A stretch of DNA of 64,000 bases from Prunella strophiata (lineage: Eukaryota > Chordata > Aves > Passeriformes > Prunellidae). The translations under genes were made by a program, and so were the position numbers. This document shows positions 24,298 through 35,249 of the stretch, piece after piece. Numbering within the stretch: the stretch's first letter is position 1; every line of letters begins with the position of its first letter. Under the pieces are notes generated by a model. The model saw only the letters and a list, made by a program, of their open reading frames with translations, did not search any database and was not told the DNA's origin. Location: NCBI GenBank assembly GCA_036583965.1, contig JAZBQD010000013.1, positions 1,962,144 through 2,026,143 on the forward strand. Direction: 5' to 3'.

Positions 24298-24425
24298 GGA
24301 TAAAAGGAGGCTGCATCCTCCGAAATCTCGACAGAGACCCTACGGGGTGTAGTGGACTCTCTCCCTTTATTCGAATAAAGTTGCAGGACTCCCCTGTCTC
24401 CTTTGTGGACACTGGCTTTTCATAG
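24298..24425 (+). mobile_element. LTR fragment (R/U5 part), copy 1
   Basis: GGATAAAAGG (24298) followed by GAGGCTGCATCCTCC, the 16-base palindrome CTTTATTCGAATAAAG (24365-24380), GGACTCCCCTGTCTCC and an ending near GGCTTTTCA is homologous to the 3' quarter of the LTR at 13069-13633. The matching U3 is not recognisable upstream, so this is a fragment or a diverged relative. Copies occur at 30353-30480 (complete) and at 32120-32145 (last bases only). Confidence 0.6.
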
Positions 24426-24547
24426 CGCGGCTTTTCGCACGTACTGAGCACACGAGCAGGGCAGTGACCCGGTCCCGACCACCACGGGGCTCTGACGCGG
24501 ACTGAAGTAAACCGGAAGTTACACGCCTGGTTTTGTCTTCCCCTGAA

Positions 24548-24616
24548 CCAATGGTAGCGCCGGCTTTCCCTCACGTGACATAAGTGCCTATATTTAGGCC
24601 GAGCCGAGCATGCGCA
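24548..24616 (+). promoter_or_regulatory. Promoter-like motif cluster
   Basis: In order on the plus strand: CCAAT (24548-24552), E-box CACGTG (24572-24577), TATATTTA (24589-24596) and an NRF1-like GCATGCGCA (24608-24616), in CpG-containing DNA. Spacing fits a polymerase II core promoter, most simply that of a retroviral LTR. The cluster is preserved in duplicate copy 2 (about 32268-32336). No coding sequence follows, so any transcript would run antisense into VPREB3. Confidence 0.4.
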
Positions 24617-24737
24617 GTGCGGCCGTCCCGGCGTTCCCCAGTTCTGAGGGAGACTCCTTCCTCCTCCTGTGAGGGAGCGTCCCTGTCCCCTCGGGAGCTG
24701 TGCTGCATGGGGGACACGGGGCTGCTCCAGGGGTGGG

Positions 24738-25157
24738 TGATTCGCGGAAAAGAAATGAAACTCCACAACTTTGTAAAAAGCTGTAAAGCCGGTATGTTTA
24801 TTATAGCTCTGGACGCATGTGGGGATTGTTCCCCTAAAGGACATGCGCACCCCCGAGAACTCCCGACCCTTTTTTCTGTCTCTTACTGATCCATATGCAT
24901 AGAGTTTCATAATAGGCTTATACATATTCATTTTACAGATTTCGCGTTACGCTTGCAGCAAGTTTTTTATCAGAAAGTACAGAAAGAGTTCCTAGGTCGT
25001 CTTGCCCTGTCTCCTTTCTCCCTAGCCTCAGCCCCGGTCCCGTCTGTTTCCCTCTTATCTTTGCATTTTTCTTTGGCTGAGGCAGTTTTTTGAGCATAGT
25101 TTTTGCGAGAACGAGTAGTCTTGAATGTAGACTAAACATCTATGTTTGCAGGCTACA
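24738..25157 (-). mobile_element. ERV LTR in minus orientation, copy 1
   Basis: Read on the minus strand the block contains TGCATATGGATCAG, GGGTCGGGAGTTCTCGGGGG, CAATCCCCACATGCGTCC, then AATAAACATACCGGC and a U5-like end GTGGAGTTTCA to CCGCGAATCA. This order and wording fit an avian ERVK-type LTR. A copy lies at 32457-32877 with a few indels. The left (U5) end is clearer than the right one. No retroviral genes are attached. Confidence 0.55.
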
Positions 25158-25343
25158 GATTTATTAATTCAAAGAGGCACATTTTACCTAAAATTGCAAT
25201 GGATTTCTACTCTGGAAAATTTCCACTCTGTCTCATGGGTGAGGGCTCCACCCGGCCCAGGGACCCCGCCAGGCCCGCAGCCCCTCCTGCCCGCCCTGCT
25301 GGACACAGCACACGAGCCGCGGTGAGGATCAGCCTTTATCACC

Positions 25344-25349
25344 TTTATT
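25344..25349 (-). terminator. Poly(A) signal of VPREB3 copy 1
   Basis: AATAAA on the minus strand (GTTTAAATAAAGGTGA), about 275 bases beyond the expected stop codon of VPREB3 copy 1. The same signal is present in copy 2 at 33055-33060. Confidence 0.6.
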
Positions 25350-25606
25350 TAAACTCTGCGGAAGCCCCGGCCAGGTCGGGGTGCCAGGTGCTGGGAGAGC
25401 CCAGGAAAGCCGAGCCCTCCATCCTCCCCCTGCAGCCATGCCGGGCTGCCTAATGCCCGTGGGGGACAGCTGGGGACAAGGAGGAGGCTGCTGCCCTTCC
25501 CAGCACGGGGCCTGCTCAAGCATGCAAAGACGGATTTTTCCCATCCCTCCCAGGGCTGCTGCTCTCCCTGCAGAGAGAGGGTGGCCAAGGAAAGCGCAGG
25601 AAAGCT

Positions 25607-26217
25607 TCAGCTGCCTGTCTCTAGAGCCATGTGAGGGCAGGTGACAGGGCGCAGTAGTAGGTGCCAGTTGTCGTCCTGGCAGGCAGATGTGATGGTGAGG
25701 ATGCAGGCATTGCTGGCGAGGTCCTTGGTGGCCGAGAAGCGGTCGGGAGTCCTGGCAGCCTTGTGCTTGTCTCGCTCGGAGTTGTAATAGAGCAGGTACC
25801 TGAGGGAGTGCCCGGGGCGCTGCTGGTACCAGGAGATGCCAAAGTGGCTGATGTTGTACTGGGGGCTCAGGGTGCACGACAGCCGAGCGCTCTGCCCGGG
25901 CAGCACGAACACGGAGTGTGGCTGGGTCAGCACGGGCTGAGCCCTGGCAGCTGCACACACCAGGGATGCAGTTAGTGATGGGCTGAGCTGTGCCCCATCA
26001 CCCTCAGCCCCCAAATCTCCCCAAAATGAGGCAACGCCATTACCCAACCACCATCCTGCTCATCACCCCAGAGCAAATCACCCTGGTCAAACCAACCCCC
26101 CTTGGAGAGCCCAGGCCTGCCCTCCACCCTGCAGTGCCCCCAGGCAGAGCTGTCCACAGCACCCTTACCTGTGCCCAGTGTCCCCAGCAGGAGCAGGAGC
26201 AGGAAGCCCAGGGCCAT
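25607..26217 (-). pseudogene. VPREB3: VPREB3 copy 1, frameshifted
   Basis: Two minus-strand exons: the signal-peptide exon 26169-26217 (MALGFLLLLLLGTLGT, GTAAGG donor) and the Ig V-like exon from 25950 downwards. Relative to copy 2 there is one extra base near 25665 (GTGCCAGTTGTC against GTGCCGTTGTC). This shifts the frame after QDDN, removes the YYC motif with the second canonical Ig cysteine, and replaces the C-terminus with unrelated residues before a later stop near 25607. The rest, including LSCTLSPQ, WYQQRPG and PDRFSA, is intact. It may be a young pseudogene or a sequencing error; reads over this base decide. Confidence 0.85.
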
Positions 26218-26308
26218 GGCAGGAGGCAGAGGAAGGGAGGCTGTTTCAGAGCAGCTCTGGGGTGCTGCACAGAGCCCGGGTGCTGTGCCGTGGCCACTGG
26301 CGGGCTGT

Positions 26309-26316
26309 ATGTAAAT
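26309..26316. promoter_or_regulatory. Octamer-like element upstream of VPREB3 copy 1
   Basis: ATGTAAAT on the plus strand (ATTTACAT on the gene strand) lies about 92 bases upstream of the VPREB3 start codon. It differs by one base from the ATGCAAAT octamer typical of immunoglobulin promoters. The same element is at 34018-34025 before copy 2. Function is inferred from position only. Confidence 0.35.
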
Positions 26317-26455
26317 GACACGGGGGGCTCAGGGACTCAGCTCCCCGGGGCTGCTCGCTCTGCTGCAGCTGGGCTTCAGGGAGGGCGTGAGAGCCACCCA
26401 CCTTCACCCCAGCCTGTTCCCTTCAGCTGCACCAGCACACCCACAGCCCACCCCA

Positions 26456-27324
26456 TGTCCTGGGCGCTGGGGTGGCATCACTGACCATCTCTCTTTGCAG
26501 AGAGGTTTCCCTGTGGTCTCACACTCGGGCCCTCTGCTGCCAGGCATGCAGGAGGCATGGAGCCCAAGCCACACCATGCCAAGGATGCCCTGGGGAGGCA
26601 GCTGGAGGCCACCAGGGAAAAGGGAAGATGGGAGGCAGCTGTCCCATCACGGAAGCAGCATAAGGAAAGTCGCTGCTCCCTCCATGCAGGAATGACTTGG
26701 CAGGGTCTGAGCATAACTTGCAGCAGAGGCTGGCAGCTGCTGAGGGTGCTGCCTCCTGGCCAGGGCCACCTCAGGAGCAGCAGCCACGGGCAGCTGTGGT
26801 GGGTGGCTCTGAGGCCAGCGGCAGGAGGCGTGTCCCCAGGGGCAGAGGTGCTGCAGCACAGCTGCTGCGGAAGGACAGCAGACTGTCACAGCCAACGGCC
26901 ACCAGCTCAGCGGGCGTGAAGCCACTCCTGTCTGTGACACCTGTCACGGGGCCACCAGCCCAGGCTGTCCTCAGCAGCGAGGGCAGCAGGCATTTCTCAC
27001 GTGCCAGAGGTGCTGGGCACCTCCTGCCCTCCACAGGCAGGCTCAGCCCCTGCCAGTGCCACCTCATCAGCACCCAGGGACAGCCACTCCCTCCCCTCTG
27101 CAGCACCCACACAGGCCCCAAGCCAAAGACGTTTGCAAGTTTGTCCCTGCAGATATCAGCAGTTTGTGTTTTGTGAGCTCTTGCAGGTATGAGCACCCTG
27201 CAGGTACAGCTGCAGCTGCTGCCCACCAGCACTCCCCAAATTCTGCCAAGTGGTGGCAAGATGAACACAAGTCTCCCTGCACATGGCCTAGGGGAGGAGT
27301 GTCACACACACACCTTGTCCCAAG
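26456..27324. other. Copy 1-specific 869-base segment
   Basis: Homology between the two duplicates stops after GCCCACCCCA and resumes at CTCTGAGCAGGTCAGG. Copy 1 has 869 bases here; copy 2 has an unrelated 231 bases (34165-34395). I see no gene or named element in this segment. Confidence 0.85.
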
Positions 27325-28155
27325 CTCTGAGCAGGTCAGGTTCATGGATTAGACTGACTGTGAAATGAAACCTGGAGAGACAGAGGGAAATCACCTCCTC
27401 ATGCAAAGAGGGGCATTCCAGACAAAGGGAATTTGTCCTCAGAGCAGTGAGTGCTGGATAATGCAGCACATCAGTGTTGTTACTGGTTCCCAGCATTCCA
27501 GCCTCCCCATCTGCTGAGCAGCCCAGGGACATGATTTCATCCATGTTTTCCACAGGAAAAGGGGATGATGCTACAGGGCCCTGACTGCAGGATCACTTGC
27601 ACAGCAATCATTTGGGCACCAAACAGAAGATGCAGCTGGCACCATGTCCACCATGAGGCTGCAAAACCCCAGTGCCTCCTGCTCCAGAGTAGTTCCAGCA
27701 CAGGCAGGGTCCTCAGGGAGATTTTTCCAGTGGCATCCAGCTGTGTCACACAGCAGGCCAGGCTGGCCTTGCAGCAGTGCTGGGCTCAGTTAGGAGCAGG
27801 CTGAACAGATGTGGCACCAGCCACAGCCCAGATGAGCTGCAGGACAAATGGGAGGGGGGCAGGAAACACCAGGAGACAACAAAAAGTCTGAAATTCAGAG
27901 CATCTGGGACCACATGGAGCCGGCAGCCTTCCCAACAGGCTGTTTTAGCTCAGCCCTTGCTGTGCCTCCCCTCTCCCCCCGCAGGACGCTCGAGAACCTG
28001 CAGGGGCCATTCACTGTTGCTGGGCAATCTGGCTACTGAAACCACAACAGCGCCGGTGGGCATGGAGCCGGTGTGCCCGCGGCTCTGCCTGCAGGAGGAG
28101 ACCCGGCCCCACAGCCCTGCCCGGGGCACGGCCCTGCCCGCGGCACGGCAGCGCC
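27325..28155. other. Spacer and 5' flank before C22orf15 copy 1
   Basis: About 830 bases with no recognisable coding exon. The last 200 bases become GC-rich (from about 27960), as expected near the C22orf15 start at 28156. No TATA box is evident. Copy 2 has the same sequence (34396-35224) with minor differences. Confidence 0.6.
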
Positions 28156-28180
28156 ATGTTCGCCACGGTGAGATTCGGAG
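28156..28180 (+). CDS. C22orf15: C22orf15 copy 1, exon 1
   Basis: ATG at 28156 starts MFATVRFG, matching the MF-x-x-V-x-FG start of the C22orf15/CXorf65 family. It leaves one G before a GTAGGT donor. C22orf15 is a small, little-studied vertebrate protein with no established function. In copy 1 exons 1-4 are present but the last exon is missing. Confidence 0.8.
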
Positions 28181-29206
28181 GTAGGTGGGGGTAGCCGGGC
28201 ACCCGGGCCACCCCTGTCACCCCCACGAGGGGCAGAGGGGACACAGCACCTGGTGCACAGCAATGCCCAGTGCTGAGGGAACGGGCAGGAGAGCTCTGCC
28301 AGGCACAGCAGCATCCTGCACCTCACTGCTTTTAAAAAGGGAGATCTATTACCACTACACTCTGAATCATGGAGGGAAACCACGCCAGCAGAGCTGAGTT
28401 AAGCACGGGGAGGGAGGCTGGAGGTGAGGATGAGTTCCCAGCCTGGCAGCTCTGGGAAACCACCAGAGGGGTCCTGCTTATCTAGACACAAGCAGAAGAG
28501 CCATGGGGCACAAGTGCCAGCTGCTAGCAGAGCTCCTCTGTTCTGGGCTGTGGGAAGGGATCCCTGACTGAAATCCTGGCTCTCAGTTGCAGAGAGCAGG
28601 CATTTGTGGGAAGGAATGAGCAGCCCCTGTCCTGACCTTACCCAGCTGGCTGAAAGCCTTGGCCTTCCCCCAGACACTCGTGGCTGAAGCCATCAGACAC
28701 AAACAGTCCTAAGCCTTTGCTCCCTCTGCTATTTGAATTGGAGCCCCAGCTCTGACTAGTGACGTGTGTCAGCCCTGGGGGATTTCTCAATTGTGACAAA
28801 CTCGGTCAGAGTTCATGGCCAAAATATCCCTGGGTGACTCAGCCACAATCTCCAGCTCTTTCCCCTTGTGACTGGGACCAGCTTGCAGAAGGGCACTGGC
28901 AAGGACCAGGGCTCACTGCTTTTTTTTCTCTACTTATGCTTGATGAAACAAAGTTGAAGGACTTCATCAGAACTTCATCATTTTGCCCAAATGAAAGTGC
29001 TCATCTCCCCCTTGACCTGGGGCACTCTCAGCAGCCATGGCTGTAATGCAGCTGCTCAAAGCCCTGCTGATGCCACGTGGGGGTCCTGCCTTTACTGGCC
29101 ACAGTGGGCACCTCTGAGCCACCTGCTGTGCTTCCTGCCATGCTCATGTGGTCCCTGGGTTTGGGGTGAGCATGCTCCTACCTCAGGTCTCATTCCCTGT
29201 CTGCAG

Positions 29207-29293
29207 CCAACTGCCAAGAGATGGTGAACCTGCTCTGCTGTGTCCAGACCCTCACAGGTCACCTGAAGTGGAAGTGTCAGTGCAGGCCTGAAG
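29207..29293 (+). CDS. C22orf15: C22orf15 copy 1, exon 2
   Basis: 87 bases between CTGTCTGCAG and GTACGAG. It encodes ANCQEMVNLLCCVQ and a following TGHLKWKCQCRPE segment that aligns with the second exon of the family. Both phases agree with exons 1 and 3. Confidence 0.85.
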
Positions 29294-29545
29294 GTACGAG
29301 AGCTCTGGGCTGTGGTCACTGAGGGACTGCCACTCACCCACAGAGGAACAGCACAGGGTAACTAATGGGTCACAAGGGAGTCACAGAACATCCCAAAACA
29401 CAGGGAAAGGGACAGCAAACCTCCCACTCCCCAGAGCTCAACAGATTCTGTTCTAACTTGCCAAGGAAAATACCTCTAAACCCTCAGGCTCATGCTGGCC
29501 CCACAGGGGCAGCCTGGGCTTCCTTCACCACATCTCTCTCTCCAG

Positions 29546-29671
29546 ACTGCATCGATCTGGTGGATGAAAAGGGCACCCTGATGAACCTGAGCAAAGTGGA
29601 AGATCCTGCATCTGAATATGCCAGTAAATACCTGCAGGGAAGGCAGTGCTACATCCTGATCAGAGCTGTCC
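29546..29671 (+). CDS. C22orf15: C22orf15 copy 1, exon 3
   Basis: 126 bases between CTCTCCAG and GTGAGTTCC. It encodes the family core: CIDLVDEKGTLMNLS, then EYASKYLQGRQCYILIRAV. The split arginine codon (C joined to GA) pairs with exon 4. Confidence 0.9.
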
Positions 29672-29944
29672 GTGAGTTCCCTGTGCAGACAGCTCAGCTC
29701 AGCCCCTGGGCCAGGAAGGCTCTGCTCTGGGGCTGGGCAGGTCAGGGAGGGCTCTGCTCAGCAGGCACTTGGACACAGCTCAGAAGCTCTGAGGAGGCAG
29801 AAGCCAGTTCGGATGAACAGCTAGAGCTGAGCCTTTGTTTGTCCAGGGGAGAAGGAGCTTTTCTTGGGCAGAACCACCTGCCCCAGCTACAAGCCTTCAG
29901 TTTACAGCCAGGAGACTAATCCATTTCTCCCATTCTGCTGCCAG

Positions 29945-30019
29945 GAGAAGAAAACTCTGAAGCCATCTGCTATGAATCCTTGCTAGAGGACCTGGGGAAA
30001 CACTACCCTGACCTCCCAG
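29945..30019 (+). pseudogene. C22orf15: C22orf15 copy 1, exon 4; gene truncated after it
   Basis: 75 bases reading EENSEAICYESLLEDLG and ending KHYPDLP, with a good GTAAGAG donor. Copy 2 continues to a fifth exon about 420 bases later, but in copy 1 homology breaks at 30336 and the following DNA is a copy of the LTR region, so there is no matching terminal exon. Copy 1 therefore cannot make the full protein unless it splices to a distant exon; the copy 2 exon at 37519 is the nearest candidate, more than 7 kb away. Confidence 0.75.
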
Positions 30020-30336
30020 GTAAGAGCCAGGCACCCACCTCACCTCCACAGAGGAGTCAGGGGTGCAGGCATGACTCTGTTCCCACCTCAGCCCTCGTAC
30101 AGCACCTGTGGGACTCCCCTCTGATCCCCCTGTGCTCCTTCAGGGCTCTTATGGGCAGTGAGTGCATTCAGGCACCAAGGGAGGGGACAAGCAGGGCTGC
30201 TGTGTAGGTCCCCTCCCAGTTAACAGTGACACCCCACACCAGGCAGAGGCCTACCCAGCTTGTCCCCCTGGCAAAGAGGGTCACCTCCTTGGAACAAACA
30301 GGGAGGGAAGGCCATCAGGAGACATTGGGAAACCCT

Positions 30337-30606
30337 GCAGCCAGGAGTTTAGGATAAAAGGAGGCTGCATCCTCCGAAATCTCGACAGAGACCCTACGGG
30401 TGTAGTGGACTCTCTCCCTTTATTCGAATAAAGTTGCAGGACTCCCCTGTCTCCTTTGTGGACACTGGCTTTTCATAGCGCGGCTTTTCGCACGTACTGA
30501 GCACACGAGCAGGGCAGTGACCCGGTCCCGACCACCACGGGGCTCTGACGCGGACTGAAGTAAACCGGAAGTTACACGCCTGGTTTTGTCTTCCCCTGAA
30601 CCAATG

Positions 30607-30609
<3 letters not shown>
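30337..30609 (+). repeat. Third copy of the LTR segment (matches 24283-24556)
   Basis: 273 bases nearly identical to 24283-24556, with one G missing in the CCTACGGGTG region. It directly follows duplicate copy 1 with a CCT overlap and stops inside CCAATGGTA, where it is joined by the shared GTA to a piece of SPRING1 3'UTR. Confidence 0.95.
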
Positions 30610-32119
<1,510 letters not shown>

Positions 32120-32456
32120 CCTTTGTGGACACTGGCTTTTCATAGCGCGGCTTTTCGCACGTACTGAGCACACGAGCAGGGCAGTGACCCGGTCCCGACC
32201 ACCACGGGGCTCTGACGCGGACTGAAGTAACCCGGAAGTTACACGCCTGGTTTTGTCTTCCCCTGAACCAATGGTAGCGCCGGCTTTCCCTCACGTGACA
32301 TAAGTGCCTATATTTAGGCCGAGCCGAGCATGCGCAGTGCGGCCGTCCCGGCGTTCCCCAGTTCTGAGGGTGAATCCTTCCTCCTCCTGTGAGGGACGTC
32401 CCTGTCCCCTCGGGAGCTGTGCTGCATGGGGGACACGGGGCTGCTCCAGGGGTGGG

Positions 32457-32877
32457 TGATTTGCGGAAAAGAAATGAAACTCCACAACTTTGTAAAAAGT
32501 TGTAAAGCCGGTATGTTTATTATAGCTCTGGACGCATGTGGGGATTGTTCCCCTAAAGGACATGCACACCCCCGAGAACTCCCGACCCTTTTTTCTCTCT
32601 CTTACTGATCCATATGCATAGAGTTTCATAATAGGCTTATACATATTCATTTTACAGATTTCGCGTTACACTTGCAGCAAGTTTTTTATCAGAAAGAGTT
32701 CCTAGGTCGTCTTGCCCTGTCTCCTTTCTCCCTAGCCTCAGCCTCTGTCCCGTCTGTTTTAAAGTTCAAGGGATCCCTCTTTGCATTTTTCTTTGGCTGA
32801 GGCAGTTTTTTGAGCATAGTTTTTGCAAGAACGAGTAGTCTTGAATGTAGACTAAACATCTATGTTTGCAGGCTACA
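32457..32877 (-). mobile_element. ERV LTR in minus orientation, copy 2
   Basis: Duplicate of the LTR at 24738-25157. It differs by small indels, including loss of GTACAGAAA and a replaced stretch around 32757-32775. Confidence 0.55.
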
Positions 32878-33054
32878 GATTTATTAATTCAAAGAGGCAC
32901 ATTTTACCTAAAATTGCAATGGATTTCTACTCTGGAAAATTTCCACTCTGTCTCATGGGTGAGGGCTCCACCCGGCCCAGGGACCCCGCCAGGCCCGCAG
33001 CCCCTCCCCGTGGACACAGCACACGAGCCGCGGTGAGGATCAGCCTTTATCACC

Positions 33055-33060
33055 TTTATT
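33055..33060 (-). terminator. VPREB3: Poly(A) signal of VPREB3 copy 2
   Basis: AATAAA on the minus strand about 275 bases past the VPREB3 stop codon, in the context GTTTAAATAAAGGTGA. Confidence 0.65.
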
Positions 33061-33330
33061 TAAACTCTGCGGAAGCCCCGGCCAGGTCGGGGTGCCAGGT
33101 GCTGGGAGAGCCCAGGAAAGCCGAGCCCTCCATCCTCCCCCTGCAGCCATGCCGGGCTGCCTAATGCCCGTGGGGGACAGCTGGGGACAAGGAGGAGGCT
33201 GCTGCCCTTCCCAGCACGGGGCCTGCTCAAGCATGCAAAGACGGATTTTTCCCATCCCTCCCAGGGCTGCTGCTCTCCCTGCAGAGAGAGGGTGGCCAAG
33301 GAAAGCGCGGAAAGCTTCAGCTGCCTGTCT

Positions 33331-33659
33331 CTAGAGCCATGTGAGGGCAGGTGACAGGGCGCAGTAGTAGGTGCCGTTGTCGTCCTGGCAGGCAGATGTG
33401 ATGGTGAGGATGCAGGCATTGCTGGCGAGGTCCTTGGTGGCCGAGAAGCGGTCGGGAGTCCTGGCAGCCTTGTGCTTGTCTCGCTCGGAGTTGTAATAGA
33501 GCAGGTACCTGAGGGAGTGCCCGGGGCGCTGCTGGTACCAGGAGATGCCAAAGTGGCTGATGTTGTACTGGGGGCTCAGGGTGCACGACAGCCGAGCGCT
33601 CTGCCCGGGCAGCACGAACACGGAGTGTGGCTGGGTCAGCACGGGCTGAGCCCTGGCAG
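33331..33659 (-). CDS. VPREB3: VPREB3 copy 2, exon 2 (Ig V-like domain)
   Basis: VPREB3 is an immunoglobulin superfamily protein of early B cells that associates with immunoglobulin chains in the ER. This exon encodes residues 17-125 of the 125-residue product (human about 123). Seen: AQPVLTQPHSVFVLPGQ, LSCTLSPQ with Cys42, ISWYQQRPG with the invariant Trp57, LRYLLYYNSE, PDRFSATKD, NACILTI, DDNGTYYCALSP with Cys116, and a C-terminus ending ALTWL then TAG at 33333-33331. There is no J segment, as expected for the family. Sequons occur at N49 (NIS) and N111 (NGT). It begins after a GTGTGTGCAG acceptor, in phase with exon 1. Confidence 0.95.
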
Positions 33660-33877
33660 CTGCACACACCAGGGATGCAGTTAGTGATGGGCTGAGCTGT
33701 GCCCCCATCACCCTCAGCCCCCAAATCTCCCCAAAATGAGGCAACGCCATTACCCAACCACCATCCTGCTCATCACCCCAGAGCAAATCACCCTGGTCAA
33801 ACCAACCCCCCTTGGAGAGCCCAGCCTGCCCTCCACCCTGCAGTGCCCCCAGGCAGAGCTGTCCACAGCACCCTTAC

Positions 33878-33926
33878 CTGTGCCCAGTGTCCCCAGCAGG
33901 AGCAGGGCCAGGAGGCCAGGGGCCAT
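33878..33926 (-). CDS. VPREB3: VPREB3 copy 2, exon 1 (signal peptide)
   Basis: 49 bases from ATG (33926-33924) to a GTAAGG donor, encoding the leucine-rich leader MAPGLLALLLLGTLGT. It joins exon 2 through a split alanine codon. Copy 1 has a slightly different leader (LGFLLLLL), so the duplicates differ even in this short exon. Confidence 0.92.
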
Positions 33927-34017
33927 GGCAGGAGGCAGAGGAAGGGAGGCTGTTTCAGAGCAGCTCTGGGGTGCTGCACAGAGCCCGGGTGCTGTGCCGT
34001 GGCCACTGGCGGGCTGT

Positions 34018-34025
34018 ATGTAAAT
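34018..34025. promoter_or_regulatory. Octamer-like element upstream of VPREB3 copy 2
   Basis: ATGTAAAT, about 92 bases upstream of the start codon; the same element as at 26309-26316. One base differs from the classic immunoglobulin octamer. Confidence 0.35.
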
Positions 34026-34164
34026 GACACGGGGGGCTCAGGGACTCAGCTCCCCGGGGCTGCTCACTCTGCTGCAGCTGGGCTTCAGGGAGGGCGTGAG
34101 AGCCACCCACCTTCACCCCAGCCTGTTCCCTTCAGCTGCACCAGCACACCCACAGCCCACCCCA

Positions 34165-34395
34165 ACCCTGAAACCATCTGAACCTGCTCCGGACTGGGAC
34201 CTGGGAAACACCGAGAGTTTACACCTTGTGGCCTGCAGCAGCCGTCCCCAGCGCCGGAGGGACCGATAGCAGAGTGACCACCCCCAGGAAGGACTTTCTG
34301 AATTTGTCATCTTTTTTTTGGAGCGGTGAAAGAGTGTTGTCATCTAGTATTGTTCATTTTGTGTGCTGGGGGTTCTGTGCCTGTTAAATGTCCCA
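34165..34395. mobile_element. Copy 2-specific 231-base segment, possibly ERV-derived
   Basis: Present only in duplicate 2 in place of 869 bases of copy 1. It runs from ACCCTGAAACCATCTGAACC through TTTTTTTTGGAGCGGTG to GTTAAATGTCCCA. Composition and phrasing look like a retroviral or LTR-adjacent piece, but I cannot name a family. Confidence 0.3.
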
Positions 34396-35224
34396 CTCTG
34401 AGCAGGTCAGGTTCATGGATTGGACTGACTTTGATGAACCCTGGAGAGACAGAGGGAATCAACCTCCCTCATGTCAAGAGGGGCATTCCAGACAAGGGAA
34501 TTGTCCTCAGAGCAAGTGAGTGCTGGATAATGCCAGCACATCAGTGTTGTTACTGGTTCCCAGCATTCCAGCCTCCCCATCTGCTGAGGCAGCCCAGGGA
34601 CATGATTTCATCCATTTTTCCACAGGAAAAGGGGATGATGCTACAGGGCCCTGACTGCAGGATCACTTGCACAGCATCATTTGGGCACCAAACAGAAGAT
34701 GCAGCTGGCACCATGTCCACCATGAGGCTGCAAAACCCCAGTGCCTCCTGCTCCAGAGTAGTTCCAGCACAGGCAGGGTCCTCAGGGAGATTTTTCCAGT
34801 GGCATCCAGCTGTGTCACACAGCAGGCCAGGCTGGCCTTGCAGCAGTGCTGGGCTCAGTTAGGAGCAGGCTGAACAGATGTGGCACCAGCCACAGCCCAG
34901 ATGAGCTGCAGGACAAATGGGAGGGGGGCAGGAAACACCAGGAGACAACAAAAAGTCTGAAATTCAGAGCATCTGGGACCACATGGAGCCGGCAGCCTTC
35001 CCAACAGGCTGTTTTAGCTCAGCCCTTGCTGTGCCTCCCCTCTCCCCCCGCAGGACGCTCGAGAACCTGCAGGGGCCATTCACTGTTGCTGGGCAATCTG
35101 GCTACTGAAACCACAACAGCGCCGGTGGGCATGGAGCCGGTGTGCCCGCGGCTCTGCCTGCAGGAGGAGACCCGGCCCCACAGCCCTGCCCGGGGCACAG
35201 CCCTGCCCGCGGCACGGCAGCGCC

Positions 35225-35249
35225 ATGTTCGCCACGGTGAGATTCGGAG
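35225..35249 (+). CDS. C22orf15: C22orf15 copy 2, exon 1
   Basis: ATG at 35225, MFATVRFG plus one base, GTAGGT donor; identical to copy 1. The complete five-exon gene totals 468 bases including the stop, encoding 155 residues (human 148). The protein belongs to the C22orf15/CXorf65 family and its function is unknown. Confidence 0.85.

Larger units (their letters stand above)
24283..30336. repeat. Tandem duplication, copy 1 (6.05 kb)
   Basis: This block is collinear with 32120-37413 from position 24400 onward, with scattered substitutions and small indels. The exon positions of C22orf15 are offset by exactly 7069 or nearly so (28156 to 35225, 29207 to 36276, 29546 to 36615). It carries LTR sequence, a frameshifted VPREB3 and a C22orf15 lacking its last exon. 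Its right end joins, through the 3-base overlap CCT, to a second copy of its own left end (30337-30609), a head-to-tail junction. Confidence 0.95.

Noticed and set aside
24230..24931. 233-residue minus-strand frame across the LTR region
   Set aside because: It spans two different LTR-like blocks and poly(A) signals; no retroviral gag, pol or env motif is present.
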